From: Enterobacter ludwigii
GTDB taxonomy: Bacteria; Pseudomonadota; Gammaproteobacteria; Enterobacterales; Enterobacteriaceae
Direction of reading: 5' to 3'
DNA: 64,000 bases
NCBI GenBank assembly: GCA_900068845.1
Contig: CEFQ01000002.1
Coordinates: 24,611-88,610 of the forward strand
A program made the position numbers and the translations under genes. Positions 53,398-62,020 of this stretch are shown piece after piece. The stretch's first letter is position 1. Every line of letters begins with the position of its first letter. The notes beneath the pieces are model-generated. The model was not told where the DNA came from and searched no databases. It saw only the letters and a program-made list of their open reading frames with translations.

Positions 53398-53581
53398 CAG
53401 ATTGCGAGACGCCTCGCAGGCCGCTACACGGATGCGCGGTTCCTCTTGAGCATTCACGGGGGACAACGTTACTCTGTTGAAGGCGCGATTGAAAAGCATG
53501 CGCGACCAGGGATTTTCGTCGCTGCGTTAATAAGTTAAGCGCAGCGTCATCAGCCACGCATTTGCGTGTAAAGGAGTTCTC

Positions 53582-54946
53582 TTGATTACACATATCAGCC
53601 CGCTTGGCTCGATGGATCTGCTATCCCAGCTTGAAGTTGACATGCTGAAGCGCACTGCCAGCAGCGACCTTTATCAGCTGTTTCGTAACTGTTCTCTTGC
53701 GGTACTTAATTCGGGTAGCCAGACCGACAGCAGTCAGGAATTGCTCTCGCGCTTCGAAAACTTCGATATCAATGTGTTGCGTCGTGAGCGCGGTGTAAAA
53801 CTGGAGCTTATCAACCCGCCGGAAGAAGCGTTTGTTGATGGCCGTATTATTCGTTCGCTGCAGGCCAACCTGTTTGCGGTACTGCGCGATATTCTGTTTG
53901 TGAATGGTCATCTCTCCGCGATCGAACGTTTCCAGCCTGAAGATACCGAAGACTCCGCGCACATCACTAACCAGGTGTTTTCGATTCTGCGTAACGCCCG
54001 CGCGCTGCATATCGGCGAATACCCGAATACCGTGGTTTGCTGGGGCGGTCACTCAATCAATGCGGTGGAGTATCAATATTGCCGCAACGTGGGTACGCAG
54101 ATGGGCTTACGTGAACTCAATATCTGTACCGGCTGCGGGCCTGGCGTCATGGAAGCACCAATGAAAGGCGCGGCCGTCGGTCATGCGCAACAGCGTTATC
54201 ACGACAGCCGCTTTATCGGCTTAACCGAACCGTCAATCATTGCTGCTGAGCCACCGAATCCGTTGGTCAATGAGCTGATCATCATGCCGGATATTGAAAA
54301 ACGCCTCGAAGCTTTTGTGCGTATGGCTCACGGTATTGTGATCTTCCCTGGCGGCGTCGGCACGGCAGAAGAGTTCTTGTATTTGCTGGGTATTCTGATG
54401 AATCCGCACAACAGCGAGCAGGTGTTGCCACTGATTCTGACCGGCCCCAAAGAGAGCGCCGATTACTTCCGCGTGCTGGATGATTTTATTGTTAACACGC
54501 TGGGCGAAGCAGCACGTAAGCACTACAAAATCATCATTGATGACGCCGCTGAAGTCGCGCGTCTGATGAAAAAAGCCATGCCACAGGTGAAGGAATATCG
54601 TCGCGAAACCGGCGATGCGTATAGCTTCAACTGGTCGATTCGTATTGCACCGGAATTACAGGTTCCCTTCCTGCCCACGCACGAGAATATGGCTAACCTG
54701 AAGTTGTTCCCGGACCAACCCGCCGAGCTGTTGGCAGCCGATCTGCGCCGCGCCTTCTCCGGGATTGTCGCCGGAAACGTTAAAGAGATAGGGATCCGTG
54801 AAATCCGCGAGAAAGGCCCGTACAAGCTGCACGGCGATGCCAATCTCATGCATCGCATGGATGAGCTTTTACAGGGCTTTGTCGCGCAGCAGCGCATGAA
54901 GCTGCCGGGCAGCGCTTACACGCCTTGCTACGAAATCATCAAATAA
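53582..54946 (+). CDS. ppnN: Pyrimidine/purine nucleotide 5'-monophosphate nucleosidase PpnN
   Basis: PpnN (YgdH) cleaves nucleoside monophosphates to base and ribose 5-phosphate and is controlled by (p)ppGpp in E. coli. The 454-residue protein has the LOG-type Rossmann motifs [20 protein letters not shown] and [18 protein letters not shown], with the enterobacterial N-terminal DUF4478 region ([20 protein letters not shown]) and C-terminal DUF3412 ([20 protein letters not shown]). The start codon is TTG at 53582, supported by AAAGGAG five bases upstream and by the conserved N-terminus. relA lies 17 kb away. Confidence 0.97.
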   Translation: MITHISPLGSMDLLSQLEVDMLKRTASSDLYQLFRNCSLAVLNSGSQTDSSQELLSRFENFDINVLRRERGVKLELINPPEEAFVDGRIIRSLQANLFAVLRDILFVNGHLSAIERFQPEDTEDSAHITNQVFSILRNARALHIGEYPNTVVCWGGHSINAVEYQYCRNVGTQMGLRELNICTGCGPGVMEAPMKGAAVGHAQQRYHDSRFIGLTEPSIIAAEPPNPLVNELIIMPDIEKRLEAFVRMAHGIVIFPGGVGTAEEFLYLLGILMNPHNSEQVLPLILTGPKESADYFRVLDDFIVNTLGEAARKHYKIIIDDAAEVARLMKKAMPQVKEYRRETGDAYSFNWSIRIAPELQVPFLPTHENMANLKLFPDQPAELLAADLRRAFSGIVAGNVKEIGIREIREKGPYKLHGDANLMHRMDELLQGFVAQQRMKLPGSAYTPCYEIIK

Positions 54947-54984
54947 CCCATCAGGAAGGCAGCCTGCGGGCTGCCGCTATCGCT

Positions 54985-55743
54985 ATGTCGTTTCATCTTC
55001 TTATCATTGATGCGCTTAATCTGATTCGTCGTCTGCACGCCGTGCAAGGATCCCCGTGCCGTGACAGCTGCGTTGCCGCCTTGCATCAGTTATTAGGCCA
55101 CACTCAGCCCACGCACGTGGTGGCGGTTTTTGATAGTCACGAGCGTCAGCCGGGTTGGCGTCATCAACTTCTGCCGGATTACAAAGCGGGCCGCCCACCG
55201 ATGCCCGAAGATTTGCATCTGGAGATGCCAGCGCTGCAGGAAGCCTTCCGCGCCGTCGGCGTCAGTTGCTGGGTCGCCGATGTAGACGAAGCTGACGATC
55301 TTGCTGCCACGCTGGCGGTGAAAATGGCTGACGTCGGTCATCAGGCAACGATTGTGTCCACTGATAAAGGCTATTGTCAGCTACTGGCCCCCAACATTCG
55401 CATTCGCGACTATTTTCAGAAGCGTTGGCTGGATGTGCCCTTTATCGAGCAAGAGTTTGGCGTATCGCCTGCACAGTTACCCGATTACTGGGGATTATGC
55501 GGTATCAGCAGCAGTAAAATCCCCGGCGTGCCTGGCATTGGCCCCAAAAGCGCCCGCGAGTTGCTGATGCAGTTTGGCTCGCTGGACGCGATCTATCAGC
55601 AATGGGATCAAGTTCCAGGCAAGTGGCAGGGGAAATTACAGGAACAGCGAGAAATGGCGGAAATCTGCCGTGAGGTATCAACGTTAAAACGCGATTTGGT
55701 GTTGCAGGGCAATCTCAATACGTTGAGATATCAGGCAAAATAA
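54985..55743 (+). CDS. xni: Flap endonuclease Xni
   Basis: Xni (ExoIX, YgdG) is a Pol I-like 5' nuclease/flap endonuclease fold protein that lacks some metal ligands of the canonical enzymes. The 252 residues carry [75 protein letters not shown] and the helix-hairpin-helix [14 protein letters not shown]. The ATG at 54985 gives the family start; an in-frame frame upstream overlaps ppnN and is rejected. In E. coli sdaCB lies between ppnN and xni; here the two are 38 bases apart. Confidence 0.96.
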   Translation: MSFHLLIIDALNLIRRLHAVQGSPCRDSCVAALHQLLGHTQPTHVVAVFDSHERQPGWRHQLLPDYKAGRPPMPEDLHLEMPALQEAFRAVGVSCWVADVDEADDLAATLAVKMADVGHQATIVSTDKGYCQLLAPNIRIRDYFQKRWLDVPFIEQEFGVSPAQLPDYWGLCGISSSKIPGVPGIGPKSARELLMQFGSLDAIYQQWDQVPGKWQGKLQEQREMAEICREVSTLKRDLVLQGNLNTLRYQAK

Positions 55744-55744
55744 C

Positions 55745-55766
55745 GGTCGCCATAAATGGCGTAATG
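55745..55766. repeat. Palindromic intergenic repeat, copy E (after xni)
   Basis: GGTCGCCATAAATGGCGTAA contains CGCCAT/ATGGCG arms around AA and begins directly after the xni stop codon. It is a shortened member of the family. Confidence 0.65.
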
Positions 55767-55803
55767 CTTGTCAGTTAAGAGATGAAAACCCCAACTACCT
55801 GGC

Positions 55804-55861
55804 GCACACATTGTAGCGGCGCAATTTATTGCGCGATAAATCGCGCCGCTACAATGTGTGC
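55804..55861. repeat. 19-bp inverted repeat with nested palindromes
   Basis: GCACACATTGTAGCGGCGC (55804-55822) and its exact reverse complement (55843-55861) flank a 20-base centre. The centre and inner ends form two further palindromes, GCGCAAT-TT-ATTGCGC and GCGCGAT-AA-ATCGCGC, so the element can fold as one long stem or as two small hairpins. It is non-coding and lies between convergent xni and rlmM. Confidence 0.75.
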
Positions 55862-55891
55862 GGTAATTAATACGGGGCTTAACTGATCGGC

Positions 55892-55959
55892 ATTACGCCA
55901 TAAATGGCGCCCCTACGTTTACAGAGCGCGGTTTTCGTAGGGTGCGCATTCATGCGCGC
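55892..55959. repeat. Palindromic intergenic repeat, copy F
   Basis: The left hairpin is ATTACGCCATAAATGGCG. A spacer reading GTTTACAGAG then a T-rich end follows, and the right hairpin is GTAGGGTGCGCATTCATGCG. The spacer and right arm are nearly identical to copy A at 29121-29163, while the left hairpin matches the small palindrome at 29201. Confidence 0.75.
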
Positions 55960-55985
55960 AAGGAATAATGTAGCGTTTTCAAAAC

Positions 55986-56106
55986 GCATCCTGCGAAAGA
56001 ATTTGCGCTACAGCAAGGCGGCAAGCGCGCGAGTCCCCGGGAGCATACTTCAGTATGTAACTAGGGCGAGCAAACGCAGCCCCCTGTAATGCAAAGTATG
56101 AAGCTG
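55986..56106. repeat. Structured repeat unit 1 of a tandem pair
   Basis: A 121-base unit beginning GCATCCTGCGAAAGAATTTG. It contains the hairpin CATAC-TTCA-GTATG inside a larger fold of CCCCGG and complementary G-rich sequence, and ends near AAGCTG. The next unit follows directly. It resembles a dispersed enterobacterial repeat that I recall from Serratia, Yersinia and Pantoea genomes. No coding sense is seen. Confidence 0.75.
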
Positions 56107-56234
56107 GCATCCTGCGAAAGAATTTGCGCTACAGCAAGGCGGCAAGCGCGCGAGTCCCCGGGAGCATACATCAGTATGTGACCGGGGCGAGCAAACGCAG
56201 CCAATGCGGCTGTAGTGCAAATTATGAAGCAGGA
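56107..56234. repeat. Structured repeat unit 2 of a tandem pair
   Basis: The first 70 or so bases are nearly identical to unit 1. The copies then differ at scattered positions, including CATAC-ATCA-GTATG and TGACCGGGGCGAGC in place of TAACTAGGGCGAGC, and a short insertion after ACGCAGCC. The second copy forms a better base-paired stem. It runs up to the rlmM stop codon. Confidence 0.75.
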
Positions 56235-57335
56235 TTAGCGCTCGTCGCGACGCCCGCCAACTGCCGCCCAAAACCGGCGCACGTGTACCGTCACTTCTTC
56301 GCGATCGTGATACAGCTGACGCGCCTGAATCTGCGCATTGATGCCCTGCGCTTTCAGCGCGTCATCGATCATCGCCAGATTCTGCGTCACTTCTTCGTAG
56401 CGTTTCTTCATGGGCAGCTTGAGGTTGAAGATAGCTTCACGGCACCAGCCATTTACCAGCCATTCGGTCATCAGGCTGGCCACACGTACCGGTTTTTCCA
56501 CCATGTCGCACACCAGCCAACTGATGTTGGTACGCGGCGGGCGGAATTTAAAACCATCTTCGCGGCAGTGCGTGACTTGTCCGGTATCCATGAGGCTTGG
56601 CGCCATCGGGCCGTTATCCACCGCAAACACCCACATGCTGCGCTTCACCAGTTGATAGGTCCAACCGCCTGGACAAGCGCCGAGATCGACAGCGTACATG
56701 CCGCTGGCTAAACGCTCATCCCATTCATCGGCGGGCACAAATACGTGAAATGCCTCTTCCAGCTTGAGCGTGGAACGGCTCGGCGCATCGGAGGGAAACT
56801 TCAGGCGCGGAATGCCCATGTAGAACGGCGAGTTGTTTTCTGGCAGCGAATAACCGACATAACATGTGCCCGGTGCAATAAAGAAGACGTGCAGCACCGG
56901 ACGCTTCGGCGTTTCGTAGTTAAGCAGGATTTTGCTTTCACGCAGACTGGCACGCAGCGGCACGGTTAACTTGCGGCAGAACTTGGTGAGCTCCTTCGCC
57001 TCATTGGTATCCGGCACCTCAACCCGCAGTTCACCGCCCTTTTCCACCACACCGGTCAGCATGCCGACAATAGGAGTGATACGATCCTCCGGCGGCAAAT
57101 CGCGCAGCAGTTCACCGACCACCAGCATTTGACGTGCAAAGATTAGCTCAGCAAACGGCAGCGTTTGGATCAGCTTTTCAGCATCTTCCTGCTGATAGCA
57201 TTCATACAGCACGTAACCCGAGTCATCTTTGACGCGCGGGAAGCCGTAAATCTCACGCTCAGCGGCTTTCGCGCTGATTTCTGCCGCGCACTCTTTCTCA
57301 AATCCCGGACGGCAATAGAGCAATACTTTATTCAT
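56235..57335 (-). CDS. rlmM: 23S rRNA (cytidine-2498-2'-O)-methyltransferase RlmM
   Basis: RlmM methylates the 2'-hydroxyl of C2498 in the 23S rRNA peptidyl-transferase centre. The 366-residue length equals E. coli. An N-terminal THUMP-like domain ([17 protein letters not shown]) is followed by a Rossmann methyltransferase domain with [32 protein letters not shown] and [19 protein letters not shown]. The C-terminal motif is [13 protein letters not shown]. The start overlaps the end of ygdD by eight bases, so the two are coupled. Confidence 0.97.
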   Translation of the reverse strand: MNKVLLYCRPGFEKECAAEISAKAAEREIYGFPRVKDDSGYVLYECYQQEDAEKLIQTLPFAELIFARQMLVVGELLRDLPPEDRITPIVGMLTGVVEKGGELRVEVPDTNEAKELTKFCRKLTVPLRASLRESKILLNYETPKRPVLHVFFIAPGTCYVGYSLPENNSPFYMGIPRLKFPSDAPSRSTLKLEEAFHVFVPADEWDERLASGMYAVDLGACPGGWTYQLVKRSMWVFAVDNGPMAPSLMDTGQVTHCREDGFKFRPPRTNISWLVCDMVEKPVRVASLMTEWLVNGWCREAIFNLKLPMKKRYEEVTQNLAMIDDALKAQGINAQIQARQLYHDREEVTVHVRRFWAAVGGRRDER

Positions 57336-57723
57336 GGCGATCTGCCTTTCGTTTCAGACGCAGTGCGCCAATCAACATCAAGAACCAGCCAATAAGGAAG
57401 CACAAACCTCCTACTGGCGTAACAAAAACCCAAAACTTCATGTGCGACAGCGCCAGACAATAGAGGCTGCCACTGAACAGCACGGTACCGAGCGCCATAG
57501 CGGCACTACTCCAGTAAAACCAGATATTGGCGCGACGCAGCATGGCGGCACCCAGGCCAATCACCGCCAGCGTGTGATACGCCTGATATTCAAGGCCGGT
57601 ATGTATCCACGCCATTTCGGCTGGGCCGAGTGATTGACTCAGCACGTGCGCCCCGAAAGCACCAAACGCCACCAGCAAAAATCCGCTAATGGCAGCAAAA
57701 ACAAACATGGCACGACTGGACAT
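57328..57723 (-). CDS. ygdD: DUF423 inner-membrane protein YgdD
   Basis: A 131-residue protein with four predicted membrane helices, matching E. coli Ygd[54 protein letters not shown] and [16 protein letters not shown]. Its function is unknown. The ATG at 57723 has AGGA seven bases upstream and gives the same length as E. coli; a TTG one codon earlier is unlikely. It lies between gcvA and rlmM and is translationally coupled to rlmM. Confidence 0.94.
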   Translation of the reverse strand: MSSRAMFVFAAISGFLLVAFGAFGAHVLSQSLGPAEMAWIHTGLEYQAYHTLAVIGLGAAMLRRANIWFYWSSAAMALGTVLFSGSLYCLALSHMKFWVFVTPVGGLCFLIGWFLMLIGALRLKRKADRHE

Positions 57724-57772
57724 CAAAGAATCCTCAAGGTAATACGCACATCACTGTGCGGCCATCAATGCA

Positions 57773-58690
57773 TTAGTGATCGTAGCGAAAACGGAATTTT
57801 TCTTGTTCATTGGCCGCTTTTTCCAGGATCCACTGACGAAAGGCGGCTATTTTACCCAGTTCTGCCTGGCTGTCATGACAAACCAGATAAAAAGCATTTT
57901 TACTGACCAATACGTCATTAAAAGGACAGACCAGACGACCGGCTTCAATTTCACTCTGCGCCATCACATTATTGGCCAGCGCCACACCCTGGCCATGAAT
58001 GGCCGCCTGCAGTACCATCGCGCTGTGGCTGAAGATCGGGCCCTGTTGCACGTTAATGTGCTGCAAGCCAAGCTGGCGGGTGTAGGATTGCCAGTCGCGA
58101 CGCGATGCATCATGCAATAGCGTGCAGTGCGCCAAATCAGCCGGCGATTTGAGTGGATTATCACCCGTCAGCAGCATCGGTGAGCAGACCGGCAGCAAAT
58201 ATTCGGCATACAATTTCTCAACCCGCAGGCCTGGCCAATTGCCGCGACCGTAGAAAATCGCCACGTCAACATCGTCCGCCAATTTCTCCTCGTCACGGTC
58301 CACCGCCTGGATACGCACGTCGATGCCCGGATAAGCCATATTAAAGCTGGAAAGACGTGGCACCAGCCACTGAATGGCGAAGCTCGGCAGCAAACTGACG
58401 GTGAGCGCACCTTTGGCACTGCGCGCCTGTAACTTGCGCGTCGCATCGTTCAGGGCAGAGAAAATCTCCTTAATATCTAAATAGTAGCTTTGACCTTCTT
58501 CTGTCAGTAAAAGCGAACGATTCCTCCGGCGAAACAGCTTTAGACCGAGGAAATCTTCCAGAGATTTGATCTGATGGCTGACAGCAGCCTGGGTAACAAA
58601 CAGCTCTTCGGCGGCTTTGGTGAAGCTCAAATGACGGGCAGCAGCATCGAAGACGCGTAAAGCATTAAGCGGCGGAAGGCGTTTAGACAT
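57773..58690 (-). CDS. gcvA: Glycine cleavage system transcriptional regulator GcvA
   Basis: GcvA is a LysR-type regulator that activates the gcvTHP operon and the divergent gcvB RNA when glycine is plentiful. The 305 residues match E. coli in length. The N-terminal winged helix-turn-helix reads LSFTKAAEELFVTQAAVSHQ, then LEDFLGLKLFRRRNRSL, followed by the periplasmic-binding-protein-like effector domain. The ATG at 58690 gives MSKRLPPLNALRVFDAAARH. A longer frame upstream runs into the gcvB control region. It autoregulates in E. coli, and the 130 bases to gcvB would hold its sites. Confidence 0.97.
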   Translation of the reverse strand: MSKRLPPLNALRVFDAAARHLSFTKAAEELFVTQAAVSHQIKSLEDFLGLKLFRRRNRSLLLTEEGQSYYLDIKEIFSALNDATRKLQARSAKGALTVSLLPSFAIQWLVPRLSSFNMAYPGIDVRIQAVDRDEEKLADDVDVAIFYGRGNWPGLRVEKLYAEYLLPVCSPMLLTGDNPLKSPADLAHCTLLHDASRRDWQSYTRQLGLQHINVQQGPIFSHSAMVLQAAIHGQGVALANNVMAQSEIEAGRLVCPFNDVLVSKNAFYLVCHDSQAELGKIAAFRQWILEKAANEQEKFRFRYDH

Positions 58691-58784
58691 GGTTTTCCGT
58701 ATCCGGATTGACAAGGTAATACTTCAACTTATACAAAGTCGCTACGTATTAGTTTTTTTAATCCGAGACATTATAATTTGTCCG

Positions 58785-58813
58785 TTGAGGAAGCTCCAGC
58801 AAATACCTATAGT
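58785..58813 (+). promoter_or_regulatory. gcvB promoter
   Basis: TTGAGG (58785-58790) and TATAGT (58808-58813) are separated by 17 bases and place the start at about 58820, the first base of the GcvB match. GcvA binding sites should overlap or precede it but were not resolved. Confidence 0.75.
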
Positions 58814-58819
58814 TGCCGC

Positions 58820-59017
58820 ACTTCCTGAGCCGGAACGAAAAGATTTCTGGAAACGTGCGAGAGATCGCAGACTTTTGGAGAGCTTTTGGCTTGTGGTCGT
58901 GATGTTGTGTTTGCATTTTGATCTGACGCTTGCAGATCAAGCTTTTAATTCCTGTAGATTTACCCTGTCTGTCCATAGTGATTTTAAATAGCACCGCAAA
59001 TTGCGGTGCTTTTTTTT
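58820..59017 (+). ncRNA. gcvB: GcvB small RNA
   Basis: GcvB is an Hfq-dependent RNA that represses many amino-acid and peptide transporter mRNAs. The 198-base region begins ACTTCCTGAGCCGGAACGAA, as in E. coli, contains the G/U-rich R1 target-binding stretch (about 58891-58917), and a hairpin GATCTG/CAGATC. The conserved R2 segment ACCCTGTCTGTCCATAGTG precedes the terminator. It is divergent from gcvA and convergent with ygdI, the standard position. R1 is shorter than in E. coli, lacking a TTGTTGTG unit. Confidence 0.95.
58990..59017 (+). terminator. gcvB terminator
   Basis: GCACCGCAA pairs with TTGCGGTGC, followed by an eight-base T run. It ends the GcvB transcript. Confidence 0.93.
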
Positions 59018-59101
59018 ATGCCGCACATCCCTGTGCGTCACCTTCCGGGCCGTCGCAAAGCGACGTTAATAATTTCTCCCGGAAATTTTTTATCTCTCTA
59101 C

Positions 59102-59326
59102 TTACTGCCCCATCTCCACCATCTCTTTGACGTCCGAGCGGTTAATCTGCTGCTTGTTGCCATTGGCATCCTGATAGCTGATCATACCGGTTTCGTCATC
59201 AACTTTAGGTTTGCCGTCGGCTACGATAGTGCGACCATCGTTAGTGTGCATCACGTAATTGCTGGAACAGGCGGACAGGGTAAAGGCCAGAGTACATACG
59301 GCCAGCACTGCGGTGAGTTTATTCAT
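59102..59326 (-). CDS. ygdI: YgdI/YgdR family lipoprotein
   Basis: A 74-residue predicted lipoprotein of the DUF903 family. It has a signal sequence with lipobox LSAC (cleavage before Cys20), then SSNYVMHTNDGRTIVADGKP, a beta-rich SH3-like domain, and ANGNKQQINRSDVKEMVEM. Position between gcvB and csdA identifies it as YgdI. The function is unknown. It is convergent with gcvB and divergent from csdA. Confidence 0.94.
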   Translation of the reverse strand: MNKLTAVLAVCTLAFTLSACSSNYVMHTNDGRTIVADGKPKVDDETGMISYQDANGNKQQINRSDVKEMVEMGQ

Positions 59327-59532
59327 CTTCTATCTCCTTGCAGATTGATTGCATTAAACCACCCGCATGCGCTCATCAACGGTAGCGCCAGTGAAATCGA
59401 CTATGAATAGCGATGCGTTATGCGGGTTTCGGTTCAAACCTTGCAATAATTAGCATAACGCGCTTTTCCAGCTTTGCCAGGCAACAGGCTAGCTTTCAGC
59501 CTGGTCCTAACATGATTAATAGTGGGCCGAGT

Positions 59533-60738
59533 ATGACCATTTTTTCCCCAACAACCTTTCGTCAGCAGTTTCCCGCAATGCGCGATGCCGGCATTTATCT
59601 CGATAGCGCCGCCACGGCGCTTAAACCGCAGGCGGTAATTGACGCGACCGCTCAGTTCTACAGCTTAAGCGCAGGCACCGTGCACCGCAGCCAGTTCGCT
59701 GCTGCCCGCGCGTTAACGGAAAAGTATGAACAGGCACGCGGTTTAGTGGCGCGCTGGCTCAATGCGGCAGACGATCGGCAGATTGTCTGGACGCGTGGCA
59801 CCACCGAAGCGATCAATCTGGTGGCCAACAGCTGGCTAGCCCCGCGACTGCAAGCAGGCGATGAAATTGTGGTCAGCGAAGCTGAACATCATGCCAATCT
59901 GGTGCCGTGGCTAATGTTGGCGCAGGCCAGAGGTGCGAAAGTGGTGAAATGGCCGCTGGGCGACGATCGGTTGCCCGATATCGCGCAGCTCCCGGCATTG
60001 CTTAATTCTCGCACCCGATTGCTGGCCGTCGGCCAGATGTCGAATGTTACCGGCGGCTGTCCGGATCTCGCCCAGGCGATCCGCTTAGCCCATGACGTGG
60101 GCGCCAAAGTCATGGTCGATGGTGCGCAAGGCGTGGTGCATTGCCCACCGGACGTACAGGCGCTGGATATCGATTTCTATGCCTTTTCCGGCCATAAGCT
60201 ATACGGACCAATGGGCATTGGCGTGCTGTATGGCAAAGCTGAATTACTGGACGCGATGAATCCGTGGCACGGCGGCGGCAAAATGCTGACGCAAGTCGAT
60301 TTCAACGGTTTCACGCCGCAGCCAGTGCCGTGGCGTTTTGAAGCCGGAACCCCCAATGTCGCAGGCGTGGTGGGTTTGAGCGCTGCGCTGGAATGGCTGG
60401 CGCAGCATCATGCCGAAAAGGCCGAAATGTGGAGCCAGCAGCTGGCGAGCCTGGCCGAAGAGCAGCTGAGCGACATTCCCGGTTTCCGCAGCTTCCGTTG
60501 TGGTAATGCCAGCCTGCTGGCGTTTGATATTGCAGGCATTCATCACAGTGATATCGTCACACTACTCGCCGAGCACGGCATCGCATTGCGCGCAGGGCAG
60601 CACTGCGCGCAGCCGCTTATGGCAGCGCTTGGCGTCACTGGCACGCTGCGCGTCTCGTTCGCCCCATATAATAATCTGCAGGACGTGGATGCGCTGGTGC
60701 GCGCCATGCATCATGCCGTCGACTTACTAAGTGAATAA
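59533..60738 (+). CDS. csdA: Cysteine desulfurase CsdA
   Basis: CsdA is a PLP-dependent class V enzyme that removes sulfur (or selenium, or sulfinate) from cysteine and passes it to CsdE. The 401-residue length equals E. coli. Motifs are [44 protein letters not shown], the PLP lysine in [17 protein letters not shown], and the catalytic Cys in [12 protein letters not shown] (about residue 358). The ATG at 59533 matches the family N-terminus; the open frame continues 40 codons upstream without similarity. csdE follows after four bases. Confidence 0.97.
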   Translation: MTIFSPTTFRQQFPAMRDAGIYLDSAATALKPQAVIDATAQFYSLSAGTVHRSQFAAARALTEKYEQARGLVARWLNAADDRQIVWTRGTTEAINLVANSWLAPRLQAGDEIVVSEAEHHANLVPWLMLAQARGAKVVKWPLGDDRLPDIAQLPALLNSRTRLLAVGQMSNVTGGCPDLAQAIRLAHDVGAKVMVDGAQGVVHCPPDVQALDIDFYAFSGHKLYGPMGIGVLYGKAELLDAMNPWHGGGKMLTQVDFNGFTPQPVPWRFEAGTPNVAGVVGLSAALEWLAQHHAEKAEMWSQQLASLAEEQLSDIPGFRSFRCGNASLLAFDIAGIHHSDIVTLLAEHGIALRAGQHCAQPLMAALGVTGTLRVSFAPYNNLQDVDALVRAMHHAVDLLSE

Positions 60739-60742
60739 GCCC

Positions 60743-61198
60743 ATGACATCAACTCTGCTTGCCCCGCATCCGTTTGGCGATCTGATTACCGCAGCCAGCC
60801 TGACGGAAAAATTCACCCAGTTCCATCAATGGGAAGATCGCTATCGCCAGTTGATTCAACTTAGCCGTCAGCTGCCTACGTTATCGGAAGCATTAAAGAC
60901 GGCGGATATCGAGCTCAGCGGCTGTGAAAACCGCGTATGGCTAAGCAGCCAGCTGTTGAACAACGGCACGCTGCATTTTTATGGCGACAGTGAAGGACGC
61001 ATCGTGCGCGGATTGCTGGCGGTGTTACTGACGGCAGTGGAAGGCAAAACGCCAGCCGACTTGCTGCGGCAAGATCCGCTGGCGTTGTTTGATACCTTAG
61101 GCCTGCGCGCGCAGCTTAGTGCGTCGCGCAGCAGTGGCTTACAGGCGCTGGCCGATGCGGTGCAACGCGCGGCGCGTCAGCACACTCAGGCTGTTTGA
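60743..61198 (+). CDS. csdE: Sulfur acceptor protein CsdE
   Basis: CsdE takes persulfide sulfur from CsdA and is linked to the TcdA pathway and iron-sulfur assembly. The 151-residue SufE-like protein has the acceptor Cys in [11 protein letters not shown] (about residue 65), [20 protein letters not shown] and [19 protein letters not shown]. The ATG at 60743 aligns exactly with the E. coli N-terminus; a GTG four codons upstream overlaps the csdA stop and has no ribosome site. Its last 13 bases overlap the 3' end of convergent tcdA. Confidence 0.95.
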   Translation: MTSTLLAPHPFGDLITAASLTEKFTQFHQWEDRYRQLIQLSRQLPTLSEALKTADIELSGCENRVWLSSQLLNNGTLHFYGDSEGRIVRGLLAVLLTAVEGKTPADLLRQDPLALFDTLGLRAQLSASRSSGLQALADAVQRAARQHTQAV

Positions 61199-61992
61199 CG
61201 CACCGCCCTGGCGAGAAACTTCTTTAGCGCATGCGAAACCGCCACAAAACCGAAGGTGGCGGTGACCATGGTGGCCGCACCGAAACCAGCGGCACAGTCC
61301 ATACGTTTCGGGCCTTCTGCGGTGGAACGTGAGGTGCAGACGCTGCCGTCCGGCTGCGGATACATCAGCGCTTCCGTCGAGAATACGCAGTCGATACCGA
61401 GTTTCCCTTTACTGTTCTTCACTACGCCGAAATCCCCTTTCAATCTCTCACGCAGCTTGGCCGCCAGCGGATCCTGAATGGTTTTCGCCAAATCGCTAAC
61501 CTGAATCTGCGTGGGATCGATTTGACCGCCCGCGCCGCCGGTGGTAATCAGCGGGATCTTATTGCGACGACACCAGGCAATCAACGCGGCTTTGGGGCGC
61601 ACGCTGTCAATCGCATCAATCACATAGTCAAAACCCGCAGAGAGCAGTTCGGCGGTATTCTCTGGCGTGATGAAGTCATCGATACAAATCACCTCGCATT
61701 CCGGATTGATAGCGCGCATACGCTCGGCCATCACTTCGGTTTTCGCCTGGCCCACTTTGCCCTGCAACGCGTGAATCTGGCGATTGGTATTGGTGATACA
61801 GACATCGTCCATATCAATCAGGGTAATTTTACCGATGCCGGTGCGCGCTAATGCTTCCGCCGCCCACGACCCCACGCCGCCAATACCAATCACGCAAAAG
61901 TGCGCGTCGGCAAAACGCTGAAGCGCGTCCTGCCCATACAGACGCGCCGTGCCGCCAAAACGTTGTCGCCAGGCGTCGCTTACTACTGTCAT
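61186..61992 (-). CDS. tcdA: tRNA threonylcarbamoyladenosine dehydratase TcdA
   Basis: TcdA (CsdL) cyclises t6A37 of tRNA to ct6A with ATP. The 268-residue E1-like protein has the nucleotide loop [20 protein letters not shown], then [58 protein letters not shown] and the C-terminal [22 protein letters not shown]. The ATG at 61992 has AAAGG seven bases upstream; a TTG two codons earlier is rejected. In E. coli it works with CsdA and CsdE, which lie opposite it here. Confidence 0.96.
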   Translation of the reverse strand: MTVVSDAWRQRFGGTARLYGQDALQRFADAHFCVIGIGGVGSWAAEALARTGIGKITLIDMDDVCITNTNRQIHALQGKVGQAKTEVMAERMRAINPECEVICIDDFITPENTAELLSAGFDYVIDAIDSVRPKAALIAWCRRNKIPLITTGGAGGQIDPTQIQVSDLAKTIQDPLAAKLRERLKGDFGVVKNSKGKLGIDCVFSTEALMYPQPDGSVCTSRSTAEGPKRMDCAAGFGAATMVTATFGFVAVSHALKKFLARAVRQTA

Positions 61993-62020
61993 AACCAAAC
62001 CTTTCCGGGAAAACGAGACA

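Noticed and set aside
53403..53418. Hairpin after queF as a terminator
   Set aside because: The 6-bp stem is not followed by a T run, so it does not meet the standard for an intrinsic terminator.
56124..56711. Plus-strand open frame from the 121-bp repeats into rlmM
   Set aside because: It is antisense to rlmM and starts inside repetitive non-coding sequence.
58689..58991. Open frame across the gcvA-gcvB space
   Set aside because: It includes the gcvB promoter and most of GcvB; it has no ribosome site and no family similarity.
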